DNA of 64,000 bases from Rhizobium sp. P38BS-XIX (GTDB lineage Bacteria > Pseudomonadota > Alphaproteobacteria > Rhizobiales > Rhizobiaceae): positions 434,001-498,000 of the forward strand of contig NZ_JABAIJ010000003.1 of NCBI RefSeq assembly GCF_012641435.1, read 5' to 3'. The notes beneath the pieces are model-generated. The model was given only the letters and a program-made list of their open reading frames with translations. It had not been told where the DNA came from and made no database searches. This document shows, piece after piece, positions 8,764 to 16,212 of this stretch; positions within the stretch are counted from its first letter, which is position 1, and every line of letters starts with the position of its first letter. The translations under genes were made by a program, and so were the position numbers.

Positions 8764-9591
8764 TCAGGTAATGCGGCGAATGCTTTCGGCGATTTCCTGC
8801 GGCTCGAACACCTTCTTCCAGTCGTCGCGCATCAAGGCCGGGATGCCGAATTCGATGGCCTTGTTGCAGGCGTCGGAGAAGACGCCGTCGACTTCCTTGA
8901 AGATAACCGCGCCAAGCACGTTCATGTGGCCGAGCAGAAAGTCGCGGGCTGCGTCGGCAGGGACGCCGCGAGCAACGCATTCATCCATGGCCTGGCGCAT
9001 GATGACGAGCAGCGAAGCGCAGACGGTTTCCGACAAGCCGGGTTCCAGCATCGCCATCTGCTCGACGGTAACGCGGTGCGAGCGCATGACGGGCGCCCAG
9101 ATGACCTTGGCGATTTCCTCGCCGACAGCATAGGCGCTTTCAGGACCTTGCATCAGTGCAGACACGATGTGCTGCTTGGCAAAGAGGCCGCCGAAATGAT
9201 CCTTCTTCGCCTGCATATCCGTTTCATCGTTGAAGATCGGCGGATGGCAGGGATGGGTGACGAAATAGGTGAGATCTTCACGGTGCGGCAGATGTCCGGC
9301 GAAAGGGGCGGCCGCGTCGAGAGCGACAACCATGGTGCCGGGCTTCAGCTTGTCGACGATGCCGGCGGCAACCTTGCCGATGGCGGTATCCGGAACAGCA
9401 AGGATCACGACATCCGCGCCGTCGAGAGCCGCATCTGCCGGGGTGCACTCAATGGAAAGATCATTTCTCAGGCGAGCCTTGCCGGCATCGCTGACTTCCA
9501 CATGGCGTACGTCGAAACGTGAACCCTTCAGGTTCTTGGCGAGCCGGTAGCCCATTTTGCCACCGGCGCCGAATAGAGCAATTGCAGTCAT
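8764..9591 (-). CDS. apnO: D-apionate oxidoisomerase
   Basis: A 275-residue Rossmann protein with FGAGGKMG at residues 7-14 and a helical C-terminal half of the phosphogluconate-dehydrogenase C-terminal type (VTHPCHPPIFNDE, SETVCASLLVIMRQAMDECV). Family members in apiose loci oxidise D-apionate and move its hydroxymethyl group to give 3-oxo-isoapionate. It is the first gene of the apnO-apsD-apnL-dhaKL unit and has an operator-like site 36 bp before its ATG. Neighbouring apnL, oiaK and RuBisCO-like genes support the call strongly. Confidence 0.78.
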   Translation of the reverse strand: MTAIALFGAGGKMGYRLAKNLKGSRFDVRHVEVSDAGKARLRNDLSIECTPADAALDGADVVILAVPDTAIGKVAAGIVDKLKPGTMVVALDAAAPFAGHLPHREDLTYFVTHPCHPPIFNDETDMQAKKDHFGGLFAKQHIVSALMQGPESAYAVGEEIAKVIWAPVMRSHRVTVEQMAMLEPGLSETVCASLLVIMRQAMDECVARGVPADAARDFLLGHMNVLGAVIFKEVDGVFSDACNKAIEFGIPALMRDDWKKVFEPQEIAESIRRIT

Positions 9592-9626
9592 GATAGTACC
9601 TCGTTCAATCTCTCACCGTGGTATCT

Positions 9627-9641
9627 CAACTGGTATGATGA
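9627..9641. promoter_or_regulatory. Operator-like site of the FadR-type regulator, copy 2
   Basis: AACTGGTATGATGAG, the same 15 bases as at 3944-3958, in the short gap between oiaK (ends 9684) and apnO (starts 9591). An extra TGGTAT lies 10 bases before it (9618-9623). Its presence shows that apnO heads a separately controlled unit and is not only read through from oiaX-oiaK. Confidence 0.62.
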
Positions 9642-9683
9642 GTCAATGAGTATGCCATGGAGCATCGCCAAAAAGCTGATAAT

Positions 9684-11018
9684 CTATGAGCTTCGGCCGT
9701 CCCTGATTTGCGCAAAGTAGTCATCCGTCCCTACCTGACCGCCCTTGAGTGCAATCTGCAGGCCACTGGTCGGCGCGTAACTTCCATGCGCCGTACATAG
9801 CGGCGATCCGGGTGTCTGCGGCAGCGGCAGCAAGGTTGTCAGCGCTTCGACGCGCAATTCCTTCAAGGCATGGCTCGATGTGTCGCCGCCGGCGATGACG
9901 GCGCGGCTGAGACCTTCCTCTTCAATCATATGCCGCAGGATGGTCCCGAGAGCCTGCCCGAGGCGATGGCGTGCACCCGGAATGCGATCGATATCGCCGC
10001 CGCGATCGGCCGAAGGTCCAAGCGCCGTGTGTAGAATGACGCTTCTGCCGGCCTTCAAGCGCGCGATACCGGCATCAGCAGCTTGCCGTATCGCGCGCTC
10101 GCCCCCTTCGCCCACCAAATCCAGCGGATCTATATCGATGCCGTCGAAGCCCTCGCTCGTTGCCTTGCGGATCTGCCTTTCGGTTGTGGGAGAAACACTA
10201 CCGGACACGACGGCCAGGCGCTCGACCTTGCCGGGTGCGGCAAAATCCTGCTTCCCGCCGACAAGCTTTTCGTCGCGCCATGCGTTCAAGAGGGCGTATT
10301 CGATGCCGGACGAGCCGGCGACGAATGAATTGCCCTTGCCGTGAAGCCGCCAAAGCTGACGCCCGGCGGCGGCCTGAGTGTCATGGCCGTCGACATCCAG
10401 AAGCAGAATACCGGCTTCGCTTTGGCCAAGCGCGTCGATGAGGGTGTCTGCATCCGGCGAGCGCAGAGTAGCAAGGTCCGCAAGCCGCACGGGGAGAGCG
10501 GTCTGCCTCGCCAGATGGGCGGCGAGATCGGCCTCATCCATTGGCGTCACCGGATGACGGCTCATGACCGGATGTCTGTCGATGCGGAAGACCTGGCCCT
10601 GATAGGCGGCGAAGAGATGGCCGAAGGCGGTGTATCGCTTGAGCTGTGGAGCGCCGACGATGACCGGAACAACCGATTGCTGAAACAGCGTTTTGCCGAT
10701 CTCGATTGCCTTGCCGATATTGCCGACCTTGGGGCCGGAATCGAACGTCGAGCAGACTTTATAATGGCATATGGCGGCATTCAGGCTCTTCAACCAGGTG
10801 AAGACTGGAGTCAGATGTTCATCCATCCATTGCGGCGTTTCACTGCGGCTGGTGCCGGCAATGCCGATGGCGCGGCAATCCTTGAACCGCTCGAGCATGG
10901 CATCGCTTGGAAGGCCGAGGAAAAGCGCCGTCGGCACGCCGTTGGAGGCAAGCGCCTCCATGACATCAGTCGAGCCGGTGAAATCGTCGCCATAGTAGCT
11001 GAGAAGGAGATTGGACAT
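9684..11018 (-). CDS. oiaK: Four-carbon acid sugar kinase family (DUF1537), probable 3-oxo-isoapionate kinase
   Basis: A 444-residue protein with the family's N-terminal acidic motif YYGDDFTGSTDV (Asp11, Asp12) and the C-terminal nucleotide-binding stretch VIAGGDTSSHALKEL. DUF1537 enzymes phosphorylate acid sugars with ATP. Next to apnO and a RuBisCO-like protein, the expected reaction is 3-oxo-isoapionate to its 4-phosphate, as known for OiaK. It follows the RuBisCO-like gene by 5 bp, so the two are co-transcribed. Other DUF1537 kinases act on threonate, erythronate or tetronate, so the exact substrate depends on the context argument. Confidence 0.75.
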   Translation of the reverse strand: MSNLLLSYYGDDFTGSTDVMEALASNGVPTALFLGLPSDAMLERFKDCRAIGIAGTSRSETPQWMDEHLTPVFTWLKSLNAAICHYKVCSTFDSGPKVGNIGKAIEIGKTLFQQSVVPVIVGAPQLKRYTAFGHLFAAYQGQVFRIDRHPVMSRHPVTPMDEADLAAHLARQTALPVRLADLATLRSPDADTLIDALGQSEAGILLLDVDGHDTQAAAGRQLWRLHGKGNSFVAGSSGIEYALLNAWRDEKLVGGKQDFAAPGKVERLAVVSGSVSPTTERQIRKATSEGFDGIDIDPLDLVGEGGERAIRQAADAGIARLKAGRSVILHTALGPSADRGGDIDRIPGARHRLGQALGTILRHMIEEEGLSRAVIAGGDTSSHALKELRVEALTTLLPLPQTPGSPLCTAHGSYAPTSGLQIALKGGQVGTDDYFAQIRDGRSS

Positions 11019-11023
11019 TTTCG

Positions 11024-12283
11024 TCAGGCGTCCTTGCCATCGCCGAATTTTGCGATCGAGGCGGCAAGCTCCGGATGATCCTTGGCATATTGCTCAAGCG
11101 GAATATCGGCGACCGCCGCTTGCCAGGCCTGCTGGATCGCACGAACGCCGGCCGCTGGTCCGAAAGGATGGCTTACGATGCCGCCACCGCAAAGATAAAG
11201 AAGGTTCGTGGTGCGGCCGGTGCGCTGGTAGGTCTCCGGCGCCTGACCACCCCACTGACCTGAACCGGCCACGGGAAGCGGACAGTCGCTAGGATCGAAC
11301 AGCGGCGTGCTGATCGCCTTGAAAGAAGAGACGAAGCTCTCGTCCGGCTCCCAGTATTTGACCCTGATGCCGTTGATCTGAAACTGGTCGACGCCGAGCA
11401 GCCGCCAGAATTGCTGGTAGACCTTGAAATCCATGCCGGCACCCGGATGGCGGGTCAGCACATCCCAGCCGTTGCGATGAGCATGGAGAACAAGGCCGGA
11501 GCGCTTGCGCAGGAAACTCATGCCGCCAAAGCCGATGGAGTTGATGTTGACGACGGCGCAATTGCCGCCCGCCTTCAGCACCAGATCGTGGTTGCGCATC
11601 ATTTCGTCCGGATCGGCATGCGAAATGCCAAAGGCATACATCACCTTCTTGCCGGTCTTCTGTTCGTGATCGAGGATCAGTGGCATGATGGCCTCGACAC
11701 GCTCCTTGAGCGGCGAATAGGCGGGACTCATCAGCTTCTCGTCGTCCTTGATGAAATCGACGCCGGAACCTATCAGCTCGCCGACGAGGGCGGCCGTTTC
11801 CTTTGGCCTCAAGCCGAGCGCCGGCTTCACGATGGTCCCGATGATCGGACGACCGCTGACACCGGTCAGCCGCATGCTGCCGGCAACACCGAATTGCGGG
11901 CCCGGGTGCGCATTGCGAAAGGCCTCGGGCAGCTTCATGTCAACGATGCGGATGCCGGTCATGCCCTTGATCGAATAGACGCCGCCAATCGCGATCGTCA
12001 TCAGCGCTGCAAGATCGGTGCCGACCGCATCCAGCGGGAACGCGATATCGACATCGACACGGTGGATCGGACCATGGTCTTCTGCCGCTTCCGGCCAGGT
12101 CGGACGATCGGTCTCGGACAGGGGGCGGATTGCCACGACACGGGCTGCGACGCGCGCCTTCAGCTCCTCCGTTTCACCCGGTACGGCCACGAAAGTGCCC
12201 GTCGACTGATCGCTGGCAATCTTGCGGGCCATTGCCTCGATGCTGCCGGGCGTTTCAATACGATACGTAATGGTGATGGTCAT
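11024..12283 (-). CDS. RuBisCO-like protein, 3-oxo-isoapionate-4-phosphate decarboxylase (OiaX) or transcarboxylase/hydrolase (OiaT)
   Basis: A 419-residue RuBisCO large-subunit-like protein. The metal site is kept: GVDFIKDDE gives Lys179 (the residue carbamylated in RuBisCO) with Asp181 and Glu182. Lys153 in TIVKPALG matches RuBisCO K175, but the next catalytic Lys (K177) is Ala155. HAHR at 267-270 keeps the H294/R295 pair, while the position of H327 appears to be Gln302. It is therefore not a carbon-fixing enzyme. In apiose pathways such proteins either decarboxylate 3-oxo-isoapionate-4-phosphate to L-erythrulose-1-phosphate (OiaX) or cleave it to 3-phosphoglycerate and glycolate (OiaT). 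No L-erythrulose-phosphate isomerase gene is visible here, so I do not choose. It is the first gene of its unit, facing the regulator. Confidence 0.8.
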   Translation of the reverse strand: MTITITYRIETPGSIEAMARKIASDQSTGTFVAVPGETEELKARVAARVVAIRPLSETDRPTWPEAAEDHGPIHRVDVDIAFPLDAVGTDLAALMTIAIGGVYSIKGMTGIRIVDMKLPEAFRNAHPGPQFGVAGSMRLTGVSGRPIIGTIVKPALGLRPKETAALVGELIGSGVDFIKDDEKLMSPAYSPLKERVEAIMPLILDHEQKTGKKVMYAFGISHADPDEMMRNHDLVLKAGGNCAVVNINSIGFGGMSFLRKRSGLVLHAHRNGWDVLTRHPGAGMDFKVYQQFWRLLGVDQFQINGIRVKYWEPDESFVSSFKAISTPLFDPSDCPLPVAGSGQWGGQAPETYQRTGRTTNLLYLCGGGIVSHPFGPAAGVRAIQQAWQAAVADIPLEQYAKDHPELAASIAKFGDGKDA

Positions 12284-12338
12284 GGGCGGCTGAATGCTCC
12301 TCTCGCCGACGATTTTTCGCGTGGCGCAAACTGGTAAT

Positions 12339-12351
12339 CTGGTATAATGAG
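12339..12351. promoter_or_regulatory. Operator-like site of the FadR-type regulator, copy 3
   Basis: CTGGTATAATGAG, one base different from the other two copies over the shared 13. A partial copy, ACTGGTAA, lies directly before it. It sits in the intergenic region between the divergent RuBisCO-like gene and the GntR regulator, where one site could control both, including autoregulation. Confidence 0.6.
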
Positions 12352-12451
12352 TATTCCAACTTCTGCAACGATTTTTTTGCCCGGCAACCGGTTAGCCGTT
12401 GCGTATGGGCTTCCGCCGCGACGAGCAAAAATGCATAAGGGAGGGAAAGCT

Positions 12452-13174
12452 TTGAACAAGCGGGGTTCCATGAGCCAGCCAGTCGAACAAATTGTACGCC
12501 GAAAGCTGTCCGATGAGGTTTTCGATCGTTTGGAACGGTTGATTACGTCGGGAGAGTTGAAGCCGGGCGACGAAATGCCGTCGGAGCGAGTTCTCATGGA
12601 GCGGTTCGGCGTAGGCCGGCCAGCGATCCGCGAGGCAATGCAGTCGCTTGCCAATATGGGGTTGGTTAACATCTCCCATGGTGAGCGCGCGAAGGTGCTG
12701 CAGCTCACGGCGAAATCGATTTTCCGACAAGTCGATCTCACGGCCAAGATCATGCTGTCGCAATCCTCCGATTCGCTGGAACAGCTGAAAAGCGCCCGCA
12801 TCTTCTTTGAGCGTGGCATGGCGCGAGAGGCTGCGACGCGGGCAACCTCTACCGATATCGCCGATCTTCAGGAAATCATCGAGCGGCAGCGCTCCTCTCT
12901 CGGTCATGCGGAGGAATTCATCTCCGCCGACATGCAGTTTCATACGCGCATCGCGCAGATTTCCGGCAACCCGATCTTTGCCGCCGTCAGCGAGGCGATG
13001 CTGGCCTGGCTCAGGGCCTATCACACGGATCTTTTGATCTGGACCGGCAAGGAAAAGTTCACTCTGGTCGAGCATGAAGAGATTCTCGCCCGCCTTTCAG
13101 AAAACGATGCCGATGGCGCTGAACAGGCCGTGTTGAAGCATCTGGAGAGATCGCGCGCACTCTATACCAAATAG
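12452..13174 (+). CDS. FadR/GntR-family transcriptional regulator of the apiose locus
   Basis: A 240-residue regulator with an N-terminal winged helix (VFDRLERLITSGELKPGDEMPSER, then GRPAIREAMQSLANMGLV) and a C-terminal helical FCD domain with metal/ligand His residues (DMQFHTRIAQISGN, LVEHEEIL). I start it at the TTG at 12452 because AAGGGAGGG lies 6 bases before. The in-frame ATG at 12470 is the alternative and gives a protein 6 residues shorter. It is divergent from the RuBisCO-like/kinase genes, with an operator-like repeat in between. The likely inducer is an acid sugar or phosphorylated intermediate of the pathway, by analogy with other FCD proteins. Confidence 0.88.
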   Translation: MNKRGSMSQPVEQIVRRKLSDEVFDRLERLITSGELKPGDEMPSERVLMERFGVGRPAIREAMQSLANMGLVNISHGERAKVLQLTAKSIFRQVDLTAKIMLSQSSDSLEQLKSARIFFERGMAREAATRATSTDIADLQEIIERQRSSLGHAEEFISADMQFHTRIAQISGNPIFAAVSEAMLAWLRAYHTDLLIWTGKEKFTLVEHEEILARLSENDADGAEQAVLKHLERSRALYTK

Positions 13175-13280
13175 AGTGTTTCATCGAAGCAGGCCCTTTG
13201 GGTGCGCTTCGCCAGGCCTCGTACATTTGTCGCAATTCCTCCTCACTCTTGCTGGCAATCGTGCAGTGAAGAGGTGCGTC

Positions 13281-13493
13281 ATGAACAATTTCATCCATCG
13301 AAATGCCGCGCTTGTCTTGGCGCCCATCCTGACAGCGTTTGCCATCGCTTTCTATAATCTGATTTCCCTGTTGATCAGGCATCATCACACGATGCTGCAC
13401 GATCTCCATAAGGCAATCGGCGCCGTTGTCCTTTTCATCGGTTTCTATGGCATTATTCGCTATATGCAGTCCCTGCCTGAGGACGAAAGCTAG
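13281..13493 (+). CDS. Small two-span membrane protein, unknown
   Basis: A 70-residue ORF starting MNNFIHRNAALVLAP, with AGAGG before the ATG. It contains two hydrophobic spans (about residues 8-28 and 43-60) separated by a His-rich stretch (RHHHTMLHDLHK). It ends with an acidic tail. I do not recognise the family. It lies between the apiose regulator and uppP and reads in the same direction as both. The long upstream extension of the frame to 13176 lacks a plausible ribosome site and is not used. Confidence 0.55.
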   Translation: MNNFIHRNAALVLAPILTAFAIAFYNLISLLIRHHHTMLHDLHKAIGAVVLFIGFYGIIRYMQSLPEDES

Positions 13494-13695
13494 AATTCGA
13501 CCTGACTTTGCAAAAATAGGGTTGCTCATTTCAGATAGAGTTCAGCCTGCCCGACTATGGTCGCGCCGATTCTGAATGCGGGATCGGCAAGGCCCGGTTG
13601 GGCTGCGTCGATGTCGTGCCGGAAACTGTTTCGCAGCAAAGTTCATCGCACCGCTCCGGTGCAAAGCCCCCCTTAAGAACTGAGGATATCGAAAC

Positions 13696-14568
13696 GTGGC
13701 TGATGTTTGTACGCAGGGCATAGACACGGGTTTTGTCGCCCTGGGCTATACCAAGATTGCTATATTGGGTGTCGTGCAGGGTTTGACCGAACTCCTGCCG
13801 GTCTCGTCGACCGCCCATATGCGCCTCGTGCCCGCCTTGCTGGGCTGGCAGGATCCCGGCTCCGCATTTTCCGCTGCCATGCAGCTTGCGGCTCTTGCGG
13901 CGATCGTGTCCTATTTCTGGAGCGATGTCCGCTACGTCACCTTCGGGTCGCTTGACGCGATCAAGCAAAGGAACTGGTGCTCGCCAGCCATGCGGCTTGC
14001 AATCGCCATCGTCATCGCAACGGTTCCGATCGTGATCGCCGGTCTTTTGCTTTCGTCTTCGCTGAACGCCTGCGGCACCTCGTTTCGCAGCCTTTGGGTC
14101 ATCGGCATTGCCTGCCTTGTCATGGGCTTGCTTCTGGCGGTCGCCGAACTTTACAGCCGCCACAAGAAGAATATCGAACAAATGACGCTGATCGATGCGC
14201 TCTTCGTTGGCATCACCCAGGTCGGTGCGCTGGTTCCCGGTGTTTCGCGCTCCGGCTCGACCCTGACAGGCGCACTCTTTCTCGGTCTGAAACGCGATGA
14301 AGCGGCAAGGTTTTCCTTCCTGCTCGGACTGCCGGCCATCGCGCTCGCCGGCTTGAAGGAACTCTTCGAGCTCTACAAGGCTCATATCCCGATGGAGGCC
14401 TGGTCCGTCCTGATCGTTGGCCTGATCGTGGGAAGCATCTCGTCCTTTGTCACCATCTGGGGTCTGATGCGTTTCCTGGAGCGGTTTTCGACCTGGCCGT
14501 TCGTCATCTATCGTATCGTCCTGGGAGCGGTCATCCTCTTCGGCGTCCTGACCATGGGATGGGCCTGA
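13696..14568 (+). CDS. uppP: Undecaprenyl-diphosphate phosphatase
   Basis: A 290-residue polytopic inner-membrane enzyme (BacA/UppP family) that recycles the C55 lipid carrier used for peptidoglycan and polysaccharide synthesis. The first signature, VVQGLTELLPVSSTAHM, places the catalytic Glu32 and the PVSSTAH loop at 35-41. The second conserved loop, VPGVSRSGSTLTGALFLG, carries the essential Arg. The start is a GTG at 13696 preceded by GAGGA. It is a full-length family member. A hairpin lies between its stop and the convergent SDR gene. Confidence 0.93.
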   Translation: MADVCTQGIDTGFVALGYTKIAILGVVQGLTELLPVSSTAHMRLVPALLGWQDPGSAFSAAMQLAALAAIVSYFWSDVRYVTFGSLDAIKQRNWCSPAMRLAIAIVIATVPIVIAGLLLSSSLNACGTSFRSLWVIGIACLVMGLLLAVAELYSRHKKNIEQMTLIDALFVGITQVGALVPGVSRSGSTLTGALFLGLKRDEAARFSFLLGLPAIALAGLKELFELYKAHIPMEAWSVLIVGLIVGSISSFVTIWGLMRFLERFSTWPFVIYRIVLGAVILFGVLTMGWA

Positions 14569-14591
14569 GGGCTCGCCCAAGTCTCAATAGA

Positions 14592-14615
14592 GAGGCGGCG
14601 ATCGGTCGCCGCCTC
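14592..14615. terminator. Hairpin between convergent uppP and SDR genes
   Basis: GAGGCGGCG (14592-14600), six-base loop, CGCCGCCTC (14607-14615). It lies 24 bp after the uppP stop and 15 bp after the SDR stop on the other strand. The U-run is poor on both sides, so it may act as a weak bidirectional terminator. Confidence 0.5.
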
Positions 14616-14629
14616 CTTCAGAGAATACC

Positions 14630-15394
14630 TCAACCGAAGACCAGGCCGCCATCGACGATCAGGTTTTGTCCGGTAACGGCGCGCGCCCAAGGGCTTGCGA
14701 AAAAGAGAATGGCGTCCGCCGCTTCCTCCGGCGTGGTCACGCGGCGAAGAGGCGTATTGGCGGCAATGATGTCGAAGACCGCCTGTGGCGTTGCATTGCT
14801 CGCATCCGTCGTGCGTAACAGCCCGCCCGAAATCATGTTGACGGTAATGCCGAGCGGCCCAAGCTCGGCAGCTGCCGTGCGAGTGAGGGACAGCAGTGCT
14901 GCCTTTGCCGCCGTATAATCATGATAAGGCACAACGGGGTTTTGGAAGAGGTTCGTACCGATCGTGACGATCCTGCCGAAGCCCGCTGCAGCCATGCCAG
15001 GCCTTGCCGCCTGGATGAGGTTGAGCGCTCCCTGCAACGATGTCTCCAGCTGAGCCGACATTTCAGTCCAACTCAGGGCATCCAGCTTCGAACGCGCGTC
15101 ACCGTTAAAGCTGAAATCGGCCAATGCGTTATGAATGACCGTGGTCGGCGCCCCGAAATGCGCCGTCACGTCTTCGACGAGCCTCTTTGTATCGCCAGGA
15201 TTGCGTATGTCAGCCTGGAAGGCCTTCGTGCGGTCGCCAAGGTCTGCCGCAAGCGCCTCAGCCTGCTCCCGGCTCGCTCTGTAGTTAAGCGCGACCCTTG
15301 CACCCTCGCGGGCAAAGGCCGTCGCTATCGCGGCGCCAAGACCGCGGCCGGCGCCGGATACGATGACGATCTGGTCCTTGATTGGCAGGCTCAT
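14630..15394 (-). CDS. Short-chain dehydrogenase/reductase (FabG-like) in the thi operon
   Basis: A 254-residue classical SDR. The NAD(P) motif is SGAGRGLG at residues 13-20, the N-A-(L/G) element is HNALADF near 88, and the active-site pair is Tyr160 and Lys164 in YTAAK. The catalytic Ser position (13 residues before the Tyr) reads Thr147, which is unusual but not disabling in itself. The gene overlaps thiD by four bases and is the last of the riboswitch-controlled thiM-thiE-thiD operon. A link to thiamine precursor metabolism is suggested only by position; a substrate cannot be named. Confidence 0.82.
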   Translation of the reverse strand: MSLPIKDQIVIVSGAGRGLGAAIATAFAREGARVALNYRASREQAEALAADLGDRTKAFQADIRNPGDTKRLVEDVTAHFGAPTTVIHNALADFSFNGDARSKLDALSWTEMSAQLETSLQGALNLIQAARPGMAAAGFGRIVTIGTNLFQNPVVPYHDYTAAKAALLSLTRTAAAELGPLGITVNMISGGLLRTTDASNATPQAVFDIIAANTPLRRVTTPEEAADAILFFASPWARAVTGQNLIVDGGLVFG

Positions 15395-16212
15395 GCGTTC
15401 ACTCCTTCTCTATCTGCCCATAAGGCATGGAAATGCTGGACAGGTCCGTGGCCGCTGCCGACTGAAAGTTCGCCCGCGGCTGCGACCGACTGAGCGAGGT
15501 AGCGCTTGGCGGCGGCGATGGCTTCCGTCAGCGGCAATCCCTTGGCGATCTCTGCTGCAATCGCGCTTGAAAGCGTGCAGCCGGTGCCGTGTGTATTCTT
15601 TGTCGGCAGGCGCGCGGCTTCGAACCATGTAACGGTGCCTGAGGTGGCCAGCACGTCGGGACTTTCATGACCGTCGAGATGGCCTCCCTTGACGAGAACG
15701 GCTGCCGGACCGAGTGTCGTCAAGGCGAGTGCCTGACGTGCCATGTCGTCACGGCTCCTGGCTTCCGGCTCGTGCAGCAACGCTCCCGCTTCCGGTAGGT
15801 TCGGCGTCACGACGGTTGCCAGCGGCAGCAGTCGCCTCGCCAGAACGTCAACCGCGTCGGCGGCGAGAAGAGCCGCACCGCCTTTGGCGATCATCACAGG
15901 ATCGAGGACGACGGGGACATCGCGGTGTCGCGCGAGGATATCGGCAACCGCGCTGGCGATAGGGGCATTGGCGATCATACCGATCTTGACGGCATCGACG
16001 CGTATGTCGGCAAAAATCGCCTCGATCTGATCAGCGACGAATTGCGGCGGGACAGGATGAACGCCAGAGACGCCCTGCGTATTCTGGGCGGTCAGGGCGG
16101 TCAAAGCTGCCATTCCATAGACGCCAAGCGCTGAAAAGGTTTTGATATCTGCCTGGATGCCGGCGCCGCCGGAGGGATCGGAACCGGCGATGGACAGGAC
16201 GTTGCGGATCAT
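15391..16212 (-). CDS. thiD: Hydroxymethylpyrimidine (phosphate) kinase
   Basis: A 273-residue ribokinase-fold enzyme that phosphorylates HMP and HMP-P to HMP-PP for thiamine synthesis or salvage. The hallmark SDPSGGAGIQADIKT is at residues 11-25, and the C-terminal ATP/anion-hole motif appears as NTHGTGCTLSSAIAAE. It overlaps thiE upstream and the SDR gene downstream by four bases each. Length is normal for the family. Expression should follow the TPP riboswitch ahead of thiM. Confidence 0.95.
   Translation of the reverse strand: MIRNVLSIAGSDPSGGAGIQADIKTFSALGVYGMAALTALTAQNTQGVSGVHPVPPQFVADQIEAIFADIRVDAVKIGMIANAPIASAVADILARHRDVPVVLDPVMIAKGGAALLAADAVDVLARRLLPLATVVTPNLPEAGALLHEPEARSRDDMARQALALTTLGPAAVLVKGGHLDGHESPDVLATSGTVTWFEAARLPTKNTHGTGCTLSSAIAAEIAKGLPLTEAIAAAKRYLAQSVAAAGELSVGSGHGPVQHFHALWADREGVNA

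Noticed and set aside
11024..12283. True RuBisCO large subunit and carbon fixation
   Set aside because: K177 is replaced by Ala, the H327 position appears to be Gln, no cbbS or cbbP is nearby, and the neighbours are apionate genes.
11411..12337. 308-codon plus-strand open frame before the GntR gene
   Set aside because: Antisense to the RuBisCO-like gene; His/Asp/Arg-rich shadow.
13555..14580. 341-codon minus-strand open frame over uppP
   Set aside because: Antisense to uppP; highly charged low-information translation, no family.
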